Below are positions 29,767-37,528 of a stretch of DNA of 38,589 nucleotides, one piece after another. The stretch's first letter is position 1. The number at the start of each line of letters is the position of its first letter. Both the position numbers and the translations under genes were made by a program. The stretch is from Yinghuangia soli. Its GTDB lineage: Bacteria > Actinomycetota > Actinomycetes > Streptomycetales > Streptomycetaceae. A model generated the notes under the pieces. The model saw only the letters and a program-made list of their open reading frames with translations, ran no database searches and was not told where the DNA came from. Location: contig NZ_JAKFHA010000004.1 of the NCBI RefSeq assembly GCF_021502675.1, positions 394,138-432,726 on the forward strand, written 5' to 3'.

Positions 29767-30333
29767 TCAGGTGCGCAGCGGGGCGATGTCGTCCGCGGTG
29801 AGCTTGCGGTCCGCGATGCCGGCGAAGCCGTTGCGGTCGGTGTAGCTCTCCTCGCCGATGATGCGGCCTTCGTCGTCGATGGTCCAGATGATCGCCATGC
29901 GCGACTCGTACAGGTAGTACGTGCCGGCCGCCGGGTCGTCGACCTCCATGCCCATCGCGGCCAGCACCGCGCCCGGGTAGGCGATGCGGATCGTGCCGTC
30001 GGTCAGGACCAGGTGCGTGTCGACGGCCAGCCGGTCGATGTCGTGCACGAGCTGGGTCGCGCCGCTCGCCACGAAGTCGCCGTAGTACGCCCGGATCGCC
30101 TCGGTGCCGCGGGGGTGCAGCCGCGGGTTGTCGGGCGCGCCGAGGCGGTACACCGGTTCCGGGCACAGCGTGGCCATCAGCGCTTCCAGGTCACCGTGCG
30201 CCTCGGCCTTCTGGTGCGCGATGACCACCTCGAGATTGCGGCGCAGCACCGGGTCGCGCTCGTCGGCGAGCCGCTTCTCCAGCGGCACCCAGGTGCGGTT
30301 CGGGTCGATGAGCGGCATGGCGGTGGTGGTCAT
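29767..30333 (-). CDS. SnoaL/NTF2-like protein
   Basis: 188 residues; ATG 30333 with GGAGG 4 nt upstream. After an N-terminal helix pair (NRTWVPLEKRLADERDPVLR), HQKAEAHGDLEALMATLCPE and YRLGAPDNPRLHPRGTEAIR, AYYGDFV, then a cone-shaped beta-sheet (YESRMAIIWTIDDEGRIIGE) give the NTF2-like/SnoaL fold. These catalyse cyclisations or isomerisations on polyketides or steroids, or only bind ligands; ketosteroid isomerase-like Asp residues cannot be assigned. Probable operon with the SDR downstream. 81 nt from the divergent TetR-DUF4096 start. Confidence 0.8.
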   Translation of the reverse strand: MTTTAMPLIDPNRTWVPLEKRLADERDPVLRRNLEVVIAHQKAEAHGDLEALMATLCPEPVYRLGAPDNPRLHPRGTEAIRAYYGDFVASGATQLVHDIDRLAVDTHLVLTDGTIRIAYPGAVLAAMGMEVDDPAAGTYYLYESRMAIIWTIDDEGRIIGEESYTDRNGFAGIADRKLTADDIAPLRT

Positions 30334-30395
30334 GGGTCCTCCGAAAGGCGCGGCGGCGAACATTGCCGCACCGGGGCATTCATGTATATGGCGTA

Positions 30396-30408
30396 AACGT
30401 TCTAGCAT
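30396..30408. promoter_or_regulatory. Leaderless promoter box and small palindrome before the TetR-DUF4096 gene
   Basis: A perfect AACGTT (30396-30401) lies next to a TAGCAT -10-like box (30403-30408) that ends 6 nt before GTG 30415, so the regulator mRNA may be leaderless. Palindrome symmetry extends only 6 bp, so operator identity is tentative. Confidence 0.35.
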
Positions 30409-30414
30409 TGGCCC

Positions 30415-31479
30415 GTGACCCGGTCAATGAATTCCGCCCGTCCCCGTTCCGCAACCGGTACCGATGCCCGGGCAGCCGGCCGCACCGCCGCGCCGCGGAC
30501 CCGGCTGACCTTGCGCGACGTGGTCCTCGCGGCCCGCGGCGTGCTGGCTGACGGCGGTGTGGACGCGCTGACCATGAGTGCCGTCGCGGCCCGGCTCGGG
30601 GTGACCCCGATGGCGCTGTACCGGCACGTCGACGACCGCGCCGCACTGCTCGCCGCGGTCGCCGACTCGGTCCTGGAGGAGGTCGGGGCCGGCCTCGACC
30701 CCGGCATCCCGTGGGACGACGCGGTCGTCATGTGGATGCGCGACGTGCGGCACCGCATCGTGCAGAGCCCCTGGACCGCGCAGCTCATCGGGACCGCCAC
30801 GCAGATCGCGCCGGCCTGGGCGGCCGCGCTCGACCGGCTGCTCGCCGCCCTCGAACGCGGCCCGCTCGACGACGCCGCGCGCGCCGACGTGCTGGTCTGG
30901 GTCGCCCGCACCACGGTCGGCGTCGTGCTCCTGGAGGCGAAGTCGCCGCTGGCCCGGCCCGGGCAGGCGGTCGGGGCCGCCCTGGACACTGCGCTGGAAG
31001 GCGCCTCGCCCGAGATGGCCGAGCGCTGGGCGCGCATCGACGCCCGGCTGGCGCAATACCGCGACGACGACCTCTTCGAGGACCTCGTCCGCCAGACCCG
31101 GGCCCGCCTGGCCGCCGCAGCCGGCGCCGAACCTGTTGCCACCGAATGTTTTGAAAAACACCCTCAGCACCCCGATGCCCAGGACATGACCGACCGCCAA
31201 TGGCTCCGCGTCCGGGCCGTGCTCCCGGCCGCCGACCAGCGCGGCGCCCCGGCCGCCGACGACCGCCGCATCGTCGACGGCATCCGCCACCGCGAACGCA
31301 CCGACACCGCATGGCGCAACGTCCCGGCCCGGTACGGCAGCTGGCAGACCCTCTACAACCGGCACCGCCGCTGGACCCGGGACGGCACCTGGGACCGGGT
31401 GACCGCCGCACTCGGGGCCGAAGACCACCCCGCCGGCCGCGGGACCGAAAGTCACCCCGTCGAGCCCGGGGCCAAGTGA
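30415..31479 (+). CDS. TetR regulator fused to a DUF4096-like (IS5-type transposase N-terminal) domain
   Basis: 354 residues from GTG 30415 (ATG 30427 alternative). Residues about 28-80: TLRDVVLAARGVLADGG, then LTMSAVAARLGVTPMALYRH, a TetR HTH; helical ligand domain to about 235. A linker encoded by AT-richer DNA (31128-31185) leads to residues 258-335: MTDRQWLRVRAVLPAADQRG, RIVDGIRHRERTDTAWRNVP, SWQTLYNRHRRWTRDGTW, the N-terminal winged-helix domain of IS5/IS4-type transposases. No DDE catalytic domain follows; the reading frame ends where the trp leader promoter begins. An internal ATG (31186) has no good ribosome site. Two DNA-binding domains in one chain is the notable feature. Regulates, presumably, the divergent SnoaL-SDR genes. 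Confidence 0.85.
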   Translation: MTRSMNSARPRSATGTDARAAGRTAAPRTRLTLRDVVLAARGVLADGGVDALTMSAVAARLGVTPMALYRHVDDRAALLAAVADSVLEEVGAGLDPGIPWDDAVVMWMRDVRHRIVQSPWTAQLIGTATQIAPAWAAALDRLLAALERGPLDDAARADVLVWVARTTVGVVLLEAKSPLARPGQAVGAALDTALEGASPEMAERWARIDARLAQYRDDDLFEDLVRQTRARLAAAAGAEPVATECFEKHPQHPDAQDMTDRQWLRVRAVLPAADQRGAPAADDRRIVDGIRHRERTDTAWRNVPARYGSWQTLYNRHRRWTRDGTWDRVTAALGAEDHPAGRGTESHPVEPGAK

Positions 31480-31588
31480 TAACGTCGAAGCATGAGTTCT
31501 ACGGCGCATCTGTCCTGGTGGCGCTCCTCTTAGGAGCGGCCGCCGAATCAGACCACGCCTCGGGCCGTTCGTACGGACGGCCCTTCTT
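31480..31588 (+). promoter_or_regulatory. Ribosome-mediated tryptophan attenuator upstream of trpS
   Basis: TAACGT (31480-31485) ends 6 nt before ATG of a leader peptide with tandem Trp codons. A CGCTCC-N5-GGAGCG hairpin (31522-31538) covers the leader stop. GGGCCGT (31562-31568) and ACGGCCC (31577-31583) form a terminator followed by TTCTTC. CGGCC (31537-31541) can alternatively pair with GGCCG (31563-31567), which would disrupt the terminator. This is the layout reported for the S. coelicolor auxiliary TrpRS gene, controlled by ribosome-mediated attenuation. Confidence 0.8.
31492..31533 (+). CDS. trp leader peptide MSSTAHLSWWRSS
   Basis: 13 codons with TGG TGG at 31516-31521 and TAG stop at 31531-31533, just before the attenuator hairpin. 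Stalling at the Trp pair when charged tRNA-Trp is scarce would favour the antiterminator. No Shine-Dalgarno; probably translated from a leaderless mRNA. Confidence 0.8.
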   Translation: MSSTAHLSWWRSS

Positions 31589-31675
31589 CATGTGCACCCG
31601 CTCCCACCGGAGCGCGCCGGCCGCCCGTCGCGACGCCCGCGGCAGACACCCCCGCACTGCACTGGAGAAGGAACC

Positions 31676-32776
31676 ATGACCGCGACGCTCACCGGCACCG
31701 CCGCTGCACCCACCCCCGCCCCGGGCACCGCCGCCACCCCCGCGCCCGCCACCGCCGCCGCACCCGTACCGCCCGGCGCGCTGCCCGAAGACCCCACCCG
31801 GCACCGCGTCCTCACCGGAGACCGGCCCACCGGCCCGCTCCACCTCGGCCACTACTTCGGCACCCTGCGGAACCGGGTACGCCTGCAGGACGCGGGCGTC
31901 GACACGTACCTCGTCATCGCCGATTACCAGGTCCTGACCGACCGCGACGTCGCCGACAACCTGTCCGGCCACGTCGAGAACCTGCTGCTCGACTACCTGG
32001 CCGCGGGCATCGACCCGGCCCGCACCACCGTCTTCGCACACAGCGCGGTCCCGGCCCTCAACCAGCTGCTCCTGCCGTTCCTCAGCCTCATCTCGATCGC
32101 CGAACTCCAGCGCAACCCGACCGTCAAAGACGAGATCGCGCACTCCCGCCAGGCATCCGTCAGCGGCCTGATGTTCACCTATCCGGCCCACCAGGCGGCC
32201 GACATCCTCTTCTGCAAAGCCGACCTGGTGCCCGTCGGCCAGGACCAACTCCCGCACCTGGAAGCGACCCGCACCATCGCCCGGCGCTTCAACGAGCGCT
32301 ACGGGCCGGTCTTCCCCGAACCCCAGGCGCTGCTCTCCGAAGCACCCCTGCTCCTCGGCACGGACGCGGGCAAGATGAGCAAGTCCCGCGGCAACTCCAT
32401 CGCCCTGGGCGCCACCGCCGACGAGACCGCACGGCTGCTGCGCCGCGCCACCACCGACGCCGACCGGACCATCACCTACGACCCGGACAACCGCCCCGGC
32501 GTCTCCGGCCTCCTGCTGCTGGCCTCGCTCTGCCTGGGCCGCACCCCGGAGGACCTCGCCGCCGAGATCGGCGACGGCGGCGCGGCCCGCCTCAAGCAGC
32601 TCGTCACCGAAGCCGTCAACGACCACTTCGCATCCCTGCGCGCCCGGCGCGCCGAGCTCGCCCGGGACCGTGCGTACCTCGCCGAAGTCCTCCGGGCCGG
32701 CAACGCCCGGGCCGCCGCCGTCGCCGACGCGACACTCGACGAAGTACGGCACGCCATGGGGATGCGGTACGCCTGA
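31676..32776 (+). CDS. trpS: Tryptophanyl-tRNA synthetase, auxiliary type
   Basis: 366 residues; ATG 31676 with AAGGA upstream. After a 40-residue Ala/Pro/Thr-rich extension: RVLTGDRPTGPLHLGHYFGT (HIGH motif variant HLGH), YLVIADYQVLTD, KADLVPVGQDQLPHLEATR, TDAGKMSKSRGNSIAL (KMSKS). Class I TrpRS activating tryptophan and charging tRNA-Trp. In bacillus-type TrpRS the motif corresponding to ADYQ reads VDQHA, so a His is replaced; changes at that His are linked to indolmycin resistance. With the attenuator this resembles the indolmycin-resistant TrpRS1 of S. coelicolor. Resistance itself is inference. Confidence 0.93.
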   Translation: MTATLTGTAAAPTPAPGTAATPAPATAAAPVPPGALPEDPTRHRVLTGDRPTGPLHLGHYFGTLRNRVRLQDAGVDTYLVIADYQVLTDRDVADNLSGHVENLLLDYLAAGIDPARTTVFAHSAVPALNQLLLPFLSLISIAELQRNPTVKDEIAHSRQASVSGLMFTYPAHQAADILFCKADLVPVGQDQLPHLEATRTIARRFNERYGPVFPEPQALLSEAPLLLGTDAGKMSKSRGNSIALGATADETARLLRRATTDADRTITYDPDNRPGVSGLLLLASLCLGRTPEDLAAEIGDGGAARLKQLVTEAVNDHFASLRARRAELARDRAYLAEVLRAGNARAAAVADATLDEVRHAMGMRYA

Positions 32777-32811
32777 CCCGGTCCGGGGGTGCCGGACGGA
32801 ATGATGGGGCC

Positions 32812-33348
32812 ATGGACCCGCATCTCCTCGAGTCGCTGACCGTCCCGTGGATTCCCGTCCGGCACACCATGGACGTCCTGCTCACCGGCAAGATCCCGGC
32901 CGGCTACGACGTCAGCACCGCGGTCGCCGTCGCCCTCGACAGCGGCGGCCGCACCCTGCTCACCCGCGTCGCCCGCCCCGGCCGCGGCTGGGACGTCCCC
33001 GGCGGCCACGTCGAACCCGGCGAGACCCCCGACCGTACCGCGGCCCGCGAACTCGCCGAGGAAACCGGCCTGTCCGTACCCCCGACCGACCTCACCCTCT
33101 TCGGCGGCCTCCGCATCACCCTCCTGGAACCTCCGCCCGCCGCCTACCCCTACCCGCGGCGCGGCTACATGGCCTTCCACGTCCTCCACCTCGACGCCCC
33201 GGGCCCCGCCACCACCCCGGCCCCCGGCTCGGAGAGCACCGAAGCCGCCTGGTTCACCCCCGAAGAAGTCCGCAGCCACTGCGCCGGCGCCGCCTGGCTC
33301 CCCCTCCACACCGCGGCCCTAACCAAACCCGAAACCCCCGTCCGCTGA
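32812..33348 (+). CDS. NUDIX hydrolase
   Basis: 178 residues, ATG 32812. Canonical NUDIX box at residues about 64-87: GGHVEPGETPDRTAAR then ELAEETGL, with every invariant residue (G-x5-E-x7-R-E-L-x-E-E-x-G-L). The N-terminal MDPHLLESLTVPW and the AVAVALDSGGRTLLTRV strand precede it. The C-terminus has WFTPEEVRSHC, usual for mutT/ADP-ribose-type enzymes. Substrate not assignable. It begins 35 nt after trpS and may share its transcript, or use its own start; no Shine-Dalgarno stands out. Confidence 0.88.
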   Translation: MDPHLLESLTVPWIPVRHTMDVLLTGKIPAGYDVSTAVAVALDSGGRTLLTRVARPGRGWDVPGGHVEPGETPDRTAARELAEETGLSVPPTDLTLFGGLRITLLEPPPAAYPYPRRGYMAFHVLHLDAPGPATTPAPGSESTEAAWFTPEEVRSHCAGAAWLPLHTAALTKPETPVR

Positions 33349-33418
33349 CCCCACCCAGCGCGCGACCTCACCCGATGCTCCTCCTCACAGCCCCGGACCT
33401 GACTGCCAGGCTCGCGCC

Positions 33419-33850
33419 GTGTGGGGGCACACTTCGCTGATGATCACCGAGGGCGCCGACTACGAGTTGTCGTGCATGGGATGCGGCGAGCCTGCGCCTG
33501 GGGGCGGCAGTCAGACGCTGGACGGTCTGCGGCTTCGCTGGTCGGTGGACACTGCGTGCGCGAGCTGCGGGCCGATCATCGCGTGCGACAGGGACGACCC
33601 GCCCGGCGACCTGCGCAGCCGGATACTCGCCGCCAACGGTCCCTCGGTGCTTGTGCTCACCGAGGGATCCCTGAGCAATGCCCGTCTCATGAAGGTCCTG
33701 CGCGAGGCGCTCGGCCTGTCCCTGGCCGGAGCCGTGGCTACCGCGGGCGAAGTTCGTGCCGGGCGGTACGTGGGCACCGGCCCGGAGATCGAGCGTCTCG
33801 CCGAGCACATCCGGTGTGCGGGCGGTCAGGCCGACCGTGTGCGCCCGTGA
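33419..33850 (+). CDS. Zinc-ribbon + L7/L12 C-terminal-domain-like protein
   Basis: 143 residues from GTG 33419; ATG 33440 (MITEGADYELSC) is an alternative. N-terminal part has CMGC and CASC, likely a four-Cys zinc ribbon. The C-terminal half (NARLMKVLREALGLSLAGAV, TAGEVRAGRY, IERLAEHIRCAGGQADRV) resembles the C-terminal domain of ribosomal protein L7/L12, as in many small Streptomyces proteins annotated so. The ribosomal CTD recruits translation factors; this stand-alone version is of unknown role. Follows the NUDIX gene by 70 nt; ends 52 nt before a terminator. Confidence 0.72.
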   Translation: MWGHTSLMITEGADYELSCMGCGEPAPGGGSQTLDGLRLRWSVDTACASCGPIIACDRDDPPGDLRSRILAANGPSVLVLTEGSLSNARLMKVLREALGLSLAGAVATAGEVRAGRYVGTGPEIERLAEHIRCAGGQADRVRP

Positions 33851-33902
33851 GCAACTAGCCTGCGGCAGCCGTTTGTCGGTGCCGTGGCCTAGGTTCAGTC
33901 AC

Positions 33903-33941
33903 GGCCCGCCCCGGCCAACTCGCACACGGGGCGGGCCTTTT
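33903..33941. terminator. Rho-independent terminator with U-tract
   Basis: GGCCCGCCCCG (33903-33913) and CGGGGCGGGCC (33927-33937) form a perfect 11-bp stem with a 13-nt loop, followed by TTTT. Between convergent genes; serves the plus-strand L7/L12-like gene and can act on the minus-strand gene starting at 34948. Confidence 0.85.
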
Positions 33942-33952
33942 CCCGTGGCCGG

Positions 33953-34948
33953 TCAGGCGGGCAGGTGGACGATGGCGATCGCATCCTCCTGTGCCACCGC
34001 GAGGCGGGTGCCGTCGGGGTGCAAGGCGACGGTGGGGGACGGCTTTTGGTCGACGCCGCAGACGTACGCTTTTGGCTCGACGGGCAGTTCGGGCCACTCC
34101 GCGATCAGGCGGCCGGTGACCGCGTCGTGGACGCGCGGGTGGCCGTAGAACGAGACGATGCGGCCGCGGCTTGCCAGCAGCGTGCGGCCGAGGACCTCGT
34201 CGAGTGCGTGCCGGTACAGCCAGCCTCCGGCGGACAGCGACCAGACGCCGAAGCCCCGGAACCGCCCGGCGTCGACATCGTCGGTGCACCGGCCCAGACC
34301 GAAGGCGATGCGGTCGGCGTCCAGCCAGCACGCGGCCGTGACTTCGTCGTCGCCGGCGGTGGTGACGTCCGCGACGAAGCCCTCCTGGTCGAGGAGTGCC
34401 GGATCCGCCAGTGCGGCCGTCAGGTCGAAGACATGCGCCACGCAGAGCGGGTGCCACACCCAGCCGGCCACCGCGAGGTGCCGGCCGTCCGGGCTCACGG
34501 CCGGGGCCGCGTGGTAGATCTCCTCGGGCTTGCGGACACCCGCGGTCAGGCGGCAGCCGGACTCCACCTCGTCCACGTGCAACTCGCCGGCTGTGCTCGG
34601 GCAGTGCACGATGACCTCGCGGCCGTCGGGCAGCGTCCCGAAGGCGATCGGGTAGTCGAAATCCTCGGCGTACTCGAAGGAGCGGTCCAGCTCGCGGACC
34701 ACGCGGCAATCGTCCGAACGGACGTCGAGCAGGACCGCCTTCGTCGCGCGCTCGGTGTACACGATCGCGTGGCTGCCGGACGGCGAGATGAGCGTGCGGT
34801 CGAACATCTCGCCGTACAGCGGACTGCTCGGCCCCGGACTGCCGTCCGGGTTCCAGCTGGTGCCCTGGGTGAAGTCCGCGATGCGGTCGCCGTGCCATAC
34901 CAGTGACTTGGGCATGCTGTGGACAGGTATGTACGTCACATCGCTCAT
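33953..34948 (-). CDS. Beta-propeller-like protein (WD40/TolB type)
   Basis: 331 residues; ATG 34948 with GGGGGA 4 nt upstream preferred over ATG 34966, which lacks one. Repeating strand units with Gly-Asp turns: SLVWHGDRIADFTQGTSWNP, RTLISPSGSHAIVYTERATK, EIYHAAPAVSPDGRHLAVAG, EVTAACWLDADRIAFGLGRC, PSPTVALHPDGTRLAVAQED. The SPDGRHLAVA/HPDGTRLAVA phrases are the TolB/WD40-like blade signature, giving a propeller of perhaps six or seven blades. No signal peptide, so cytosolic. Such single propellers occur in many Streptomyces with no known role. Upstream neighbour is the CNNM/CorC pair on the same strand, 28 nt away. Confidence 0.72.
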   Translation of the reverse strand: MSDVTYIPVHSMPKSLVWHGDRIADFTQGTSWNPDGSPGPSSPLYGEMFDRTLISPSGSHAIVYTERATKAVLLDVRSDDCRVVRELDRSFEYAEDFDYPIAFGTLPDGREVIVHCPSTAGELHVDEVESGCRLTAGVRKPEEIYHAAPAVSPDGRHLAVAGWVWHPLCVAHVFDLTAALADPALLDQEGFVADVTTAGDDEVTAACWLDADRIAFGLGRCTDDVDAGRFRGFGVWSLSAGGWLYRHALDEVLGRTLLASRGRIVSFYGHPRVHDAVTGRLIAEWPELPVEPKAYVCGVDQKPSPTVALHPDGTRLAVAQEDAIAIVHLPA

Positions 34949-34976
34949 GTTGTCCCCCGAAGCCATCCGGTTGTGG

Positions 34977-36092
34977 TCAGGCGGCCGCCGGGCGGGTGCC
35001 GCCGAGGACGCTGCCCAATAGGTCGTCGAGGCCGACGATACCGAGGAGTTGGCCGTGGGCGTCGTGGACGAGGGCGAGGGAGGCGCGGCGTTCGCGGAGG
35101 GCGGCCACGGCGCGTTGGATGGGGGTGTCGGCGCGGAGGGTCAGGACGGGGGACGCGAGTTCGCCGGCGGTCGGGGCGTTCACCGCGGTGCGCGGGTCGC
35201 GTATCGCGAGGACCTCGCGGACGTGCAGGACGCCGGTCAGGCGGCCGTCCGCGCCGCGGACCAGGAGGCGGTTGCGGCCGTGCTTGCGGGAGGCCGCGAC
35301 GATTTCCTCGGGGCCGGCCGCGGACGGGACCGCATCGATCCGGTCCGCGGGGACGACCAGCCGGGCGAGCGCCTCGGTGTGGGTGCGCAGCGTCGCGGTG
35401 AGGACGTCGTGCTCGGCGCTGCCGATCAGGCCGAGGCGGCGCGACTCGCCGACCAGGCGGCGCAGGCCCTCGGCGTCCTTGGGGACGCTGAGTTCGTCCT
35501 TGGGCCGGACCCGGGCGGCGCGCAGCGCGGCGTTGCTTATGCCGTTGAGGGCGCGCAGCAGCGGGCGGACACCGCGGGTGAAGGTGCGGAACGGCGGGGC
35601 CAGGATCAGCGCGGCGCGCTCCGGGTCGGAGATCGCCCACGACTTCGGGGCCATCTCGCCGACCACCATGTGCAGCAGGACGATCGTGCTCAGCGCGATC
35701 GCGAAGGCGATCGCGTGGCCGACCGCGGACGGCAGGCCGACGGCGCGGAACAGCGGGTCGAGCAGGGCCGCGAAGGCCGGCTCGGAGACCACGCCCAGGC
35801 CCAGCGAGCACATCGTGATGCCGAGCTGGGCGCCGGCCAGCATGAGGGTCAGCTCGCGGACGCCGGCGAGGGCCGAGCCCGCGCCGCGCTTGCGGGCCGC
35901 CGCGGCCTGCTCGAGGCGGTGCCGGCGGGCGGCGAGGAGAGCGAACTCGGCGGCCACGAAGAAGGCGTTGCCGGCGAGCAGCAGGACGGTTGCTATGACG
36001 GCGGGCATCAGACCTATCGAGGCGCCGCCTGAGGCGATTTCCATGGTTCCCGGGGTCGTGGTGGCAGGCAGGGAGAGTAGGGCGGGGCTCAC
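34977..36092 (-). CDS. CNNM/CorC-type transporter, second of a pair
   Basis: 371 residues; GTG 36092 overlaps the upstream stop as GTGA. DUF21/CNNM membrane domain (about 1-190): VIATVLLLAGNAFFVAAEFA, GAQLGITMCSLGLGVVSEPA, IVLLHMVVGEMAPKSWAISD. Then two CBS motifs (VVPADRIDAVPSAAGPEEIV, RLTGVLHVREVLAIRD; SLALVHDAHGQLLGIVGLDD, LLGSVLGG). It lacks the C-terminal CorC_HlyC domain of its partner. CNNM/CorC proteins export Mg2+ (or Na+) across the membrane; the CBS pair binds nucleotides and ions. Pairing with the full-length homologue suggests a hetero-dimeric transporter. Confidence 0.88.
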   Translation of the reverse strand: MSPALLSLPATTTPGTMEIASGGASIGLMPAVIATVLLLAGNAFFVAAEFALLAARRHRLEQAAAARKRGAGSALAGVRELTLMLAGAQLGITMCSLGLGVVSEPAFAALLDPLFRAVGLPSAVGHAIAFAIALSTIVLLHMVVGEMAPKSWAISDPERAALILAPPFRTFTRGVRPLLRALNGISNAALRAARVRPKDELSVPKDAEGLRRLVGESRRLGLIGSAEHDVLTATLRTHTEALARLVVPADRIDAVPSAAGPEEIVAASRKHGRNRLLVRGADGRLTGVLHVREVLAIRDPRTAVNAPTAGELASPVLTLRADTPIQRAVAALRERRASLALVHDAHGQLLGIVGLDDLLGSVLGGTRPAAA

Positions 36093-37528
36093 GCGGCGTG
36101 CTCCATGTCGCCCGAGCGGGCGCGGGAGACGTGTGCGGAGGCGTCCGCCGGGGAGTCGAGGGGCTCGTCCGCGAGGGCGGGCACCGGGACGCGGGTGCGG
36201 ACCCGGACCAGTTCGGGGACGTGGCGCTCGACGGTGAGCACCTCGATCTCGACGACGGTGGGCACCGGCTCGTCGGCGTCGAGGAGTTCGTCCGGGTCGG
36301 GGATGGTGACCCGGTCGCCGACCTCGGGCAGCCGGCCCAGGCGGGCGATGACCAGGCCGCCGAGCGTGTCGTACGGGCCCTCGGGGAGTTCGGTGCCGAT
36401 GATGCGCTCGACCTCGTCGACGCGCAGCACCGCGTCGAGGCGCCACCAGCCGTCCTCGGGGCAGGCGTCCATGACGGCCTCGACGTCGGATTCGTCGGCG
36501 ATCTCGCCGACCAGTTCCTCCGCGACGTCCTCGTACGTGACGATGCCGGCCAGGCCGCCGTGCTCGTCCAGGACGATGGCGAATTCCTCGTCGACCGCGC
36601 GCAGCTGCTCGAGGAGGGAGGACAGGCCCGCGGTGTCGGGGATCAGCAGCGGCTGCCGGGCGATCGAGCCGACCAGCACGTCGTCCGCGTGCGCGGGGTC
36701 GACGGCCAGCAGGTCGGCCACGCCGACCACGCCGACGATGTCGTCCACGCGGTCGCCGACCACCGGGTAGTGCGAGTGGCCGCATTCCTGGACCAGCGCG
36801 ATGAGGTCCGCGGCCGTGGTGTCGGCCCGGACGCGTATGACGTCGGGGCGCGGCACCATGACCTGGTCCACCGTCAGATCGCCGAACGCGATGGCGCGCT
36901 GCAGCATGTCGGACAGTTCGTGGTCGAGGTCGCCCTCGCGGTCCGCCTCGGCGACGATGTGGCCGAGCTCCTCGGTGGTCGCGCCGCCGTGGATCTCCTC
37001 GACCGGTTCGATGCCGAGCGCGCGCACGAGGCGGTTCGCCAGGTTGTCGAACATCCGGATGCACGGGCCCATGACCTTGAGGTACGCGAGCGTCGGGCGG
37101 GCCAGCAGGACGCCGACGCGCTCCGGCTCGGCGATGCCCCAGTTCTTCGGGATCAGTTCGCCCAGCACCATCTGGATGCCGGTGGCGAGGCCGAAGCCGA
37201 GGGCGAGGGTGACCGCCTTCTCGGCACCGGACGGCAGGCCGAGGGGGTCGAGAGCGGGGGAGAGCACCACGCTCAGGGCGGGTTCGGCGATGAAGCCGAC
37301 CAGCAGGGTGGTGATGGTGATGCCCAGCTGTGCGCCGGACAGCATGAACGAGAGCCGGCGGGTGACCGCGAGGGCCCGCTCGGCGCCGCGGTCGCCGGAC
37401 TCGGCGCGGCGGCGCAGCTCGGCCCGGTCGGCCGCGACGTACGCGAACTCCTGGGCCACGAAGAAGCCGGTGCCGACGGTGAGGACGACGACGGCGAGTA
37501 TGCCGAAAGCGGCGGATGCGGCGTTCAT
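36089..37528 (-). CDS. CNNM/CorC-type transporter, hemolysin C family
   Basis: 479 residues; ATG 37528 with GGAGG 7 nt upstream. Membrane CNNM domain: GILAVVVLTVGTGFFVAQEF, GAQLGITITTLLVGFIAEPA, GIQMVLGELIPKNWGIAEPE. CBS pair: VDQVMVPRPDVIRVRADTTA, GDRVDDIVGVVGVADLLAV, DEEFAIVLDEHGGLAGIVTY. C-terminal CorC_HlyC domain: WWRLDAVLRVDEVERIIGTE and DTLGGLVIARLGRLPEVGDR. Family members extrude Mg2+ or act in cobalt/magnesium homeostasis. It precedes the CorC_HlyC-less paralogue with a 4-bp overlap. A 28-residue Pro-rich upstream ORF overlaps its ATG. Confidence 0.92.
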   Translation of the reverse strand: MNAASAAFGILAVVVLTVGTGFFVAQEFAYVAADRAELRRRAESGDRGAERALAVTRRLSFMLSGAQLGITITTLLVGFIAEPALSVVLSPALDPLGLPSGAEKAVTLALGFGLATGIQMVLGELIPKNWGIAEPERVGVLLARPTLAYLKVMGPCIRMFDNLANRLVRALGIEPVEEIHGGATTEELGHIVAEADREGDLDHELSDMLQRAIAFGDLTVDQVMVPRPDVIRVRADTTAADLIALVQECGHSHYPVVGDRVDDIVGVVGVADLLAVDPAHADDVLVGSIARQPLLIPDTAGLSSLLEQLRAVDEEFAIVLDEHGGLAGIVTYEDVAEELVGEIADESDVEAVMDACPEDGWWRLDAVLRVDEVERIIGTELPEGPYDTLGGLVIARLGRLPEVGDRVTIPDPDELLDADEPVPTVVEIEVLTVERHVPELVRVRTRVPVPALADEPLDSPADASAHVSRARSGDMEHAA

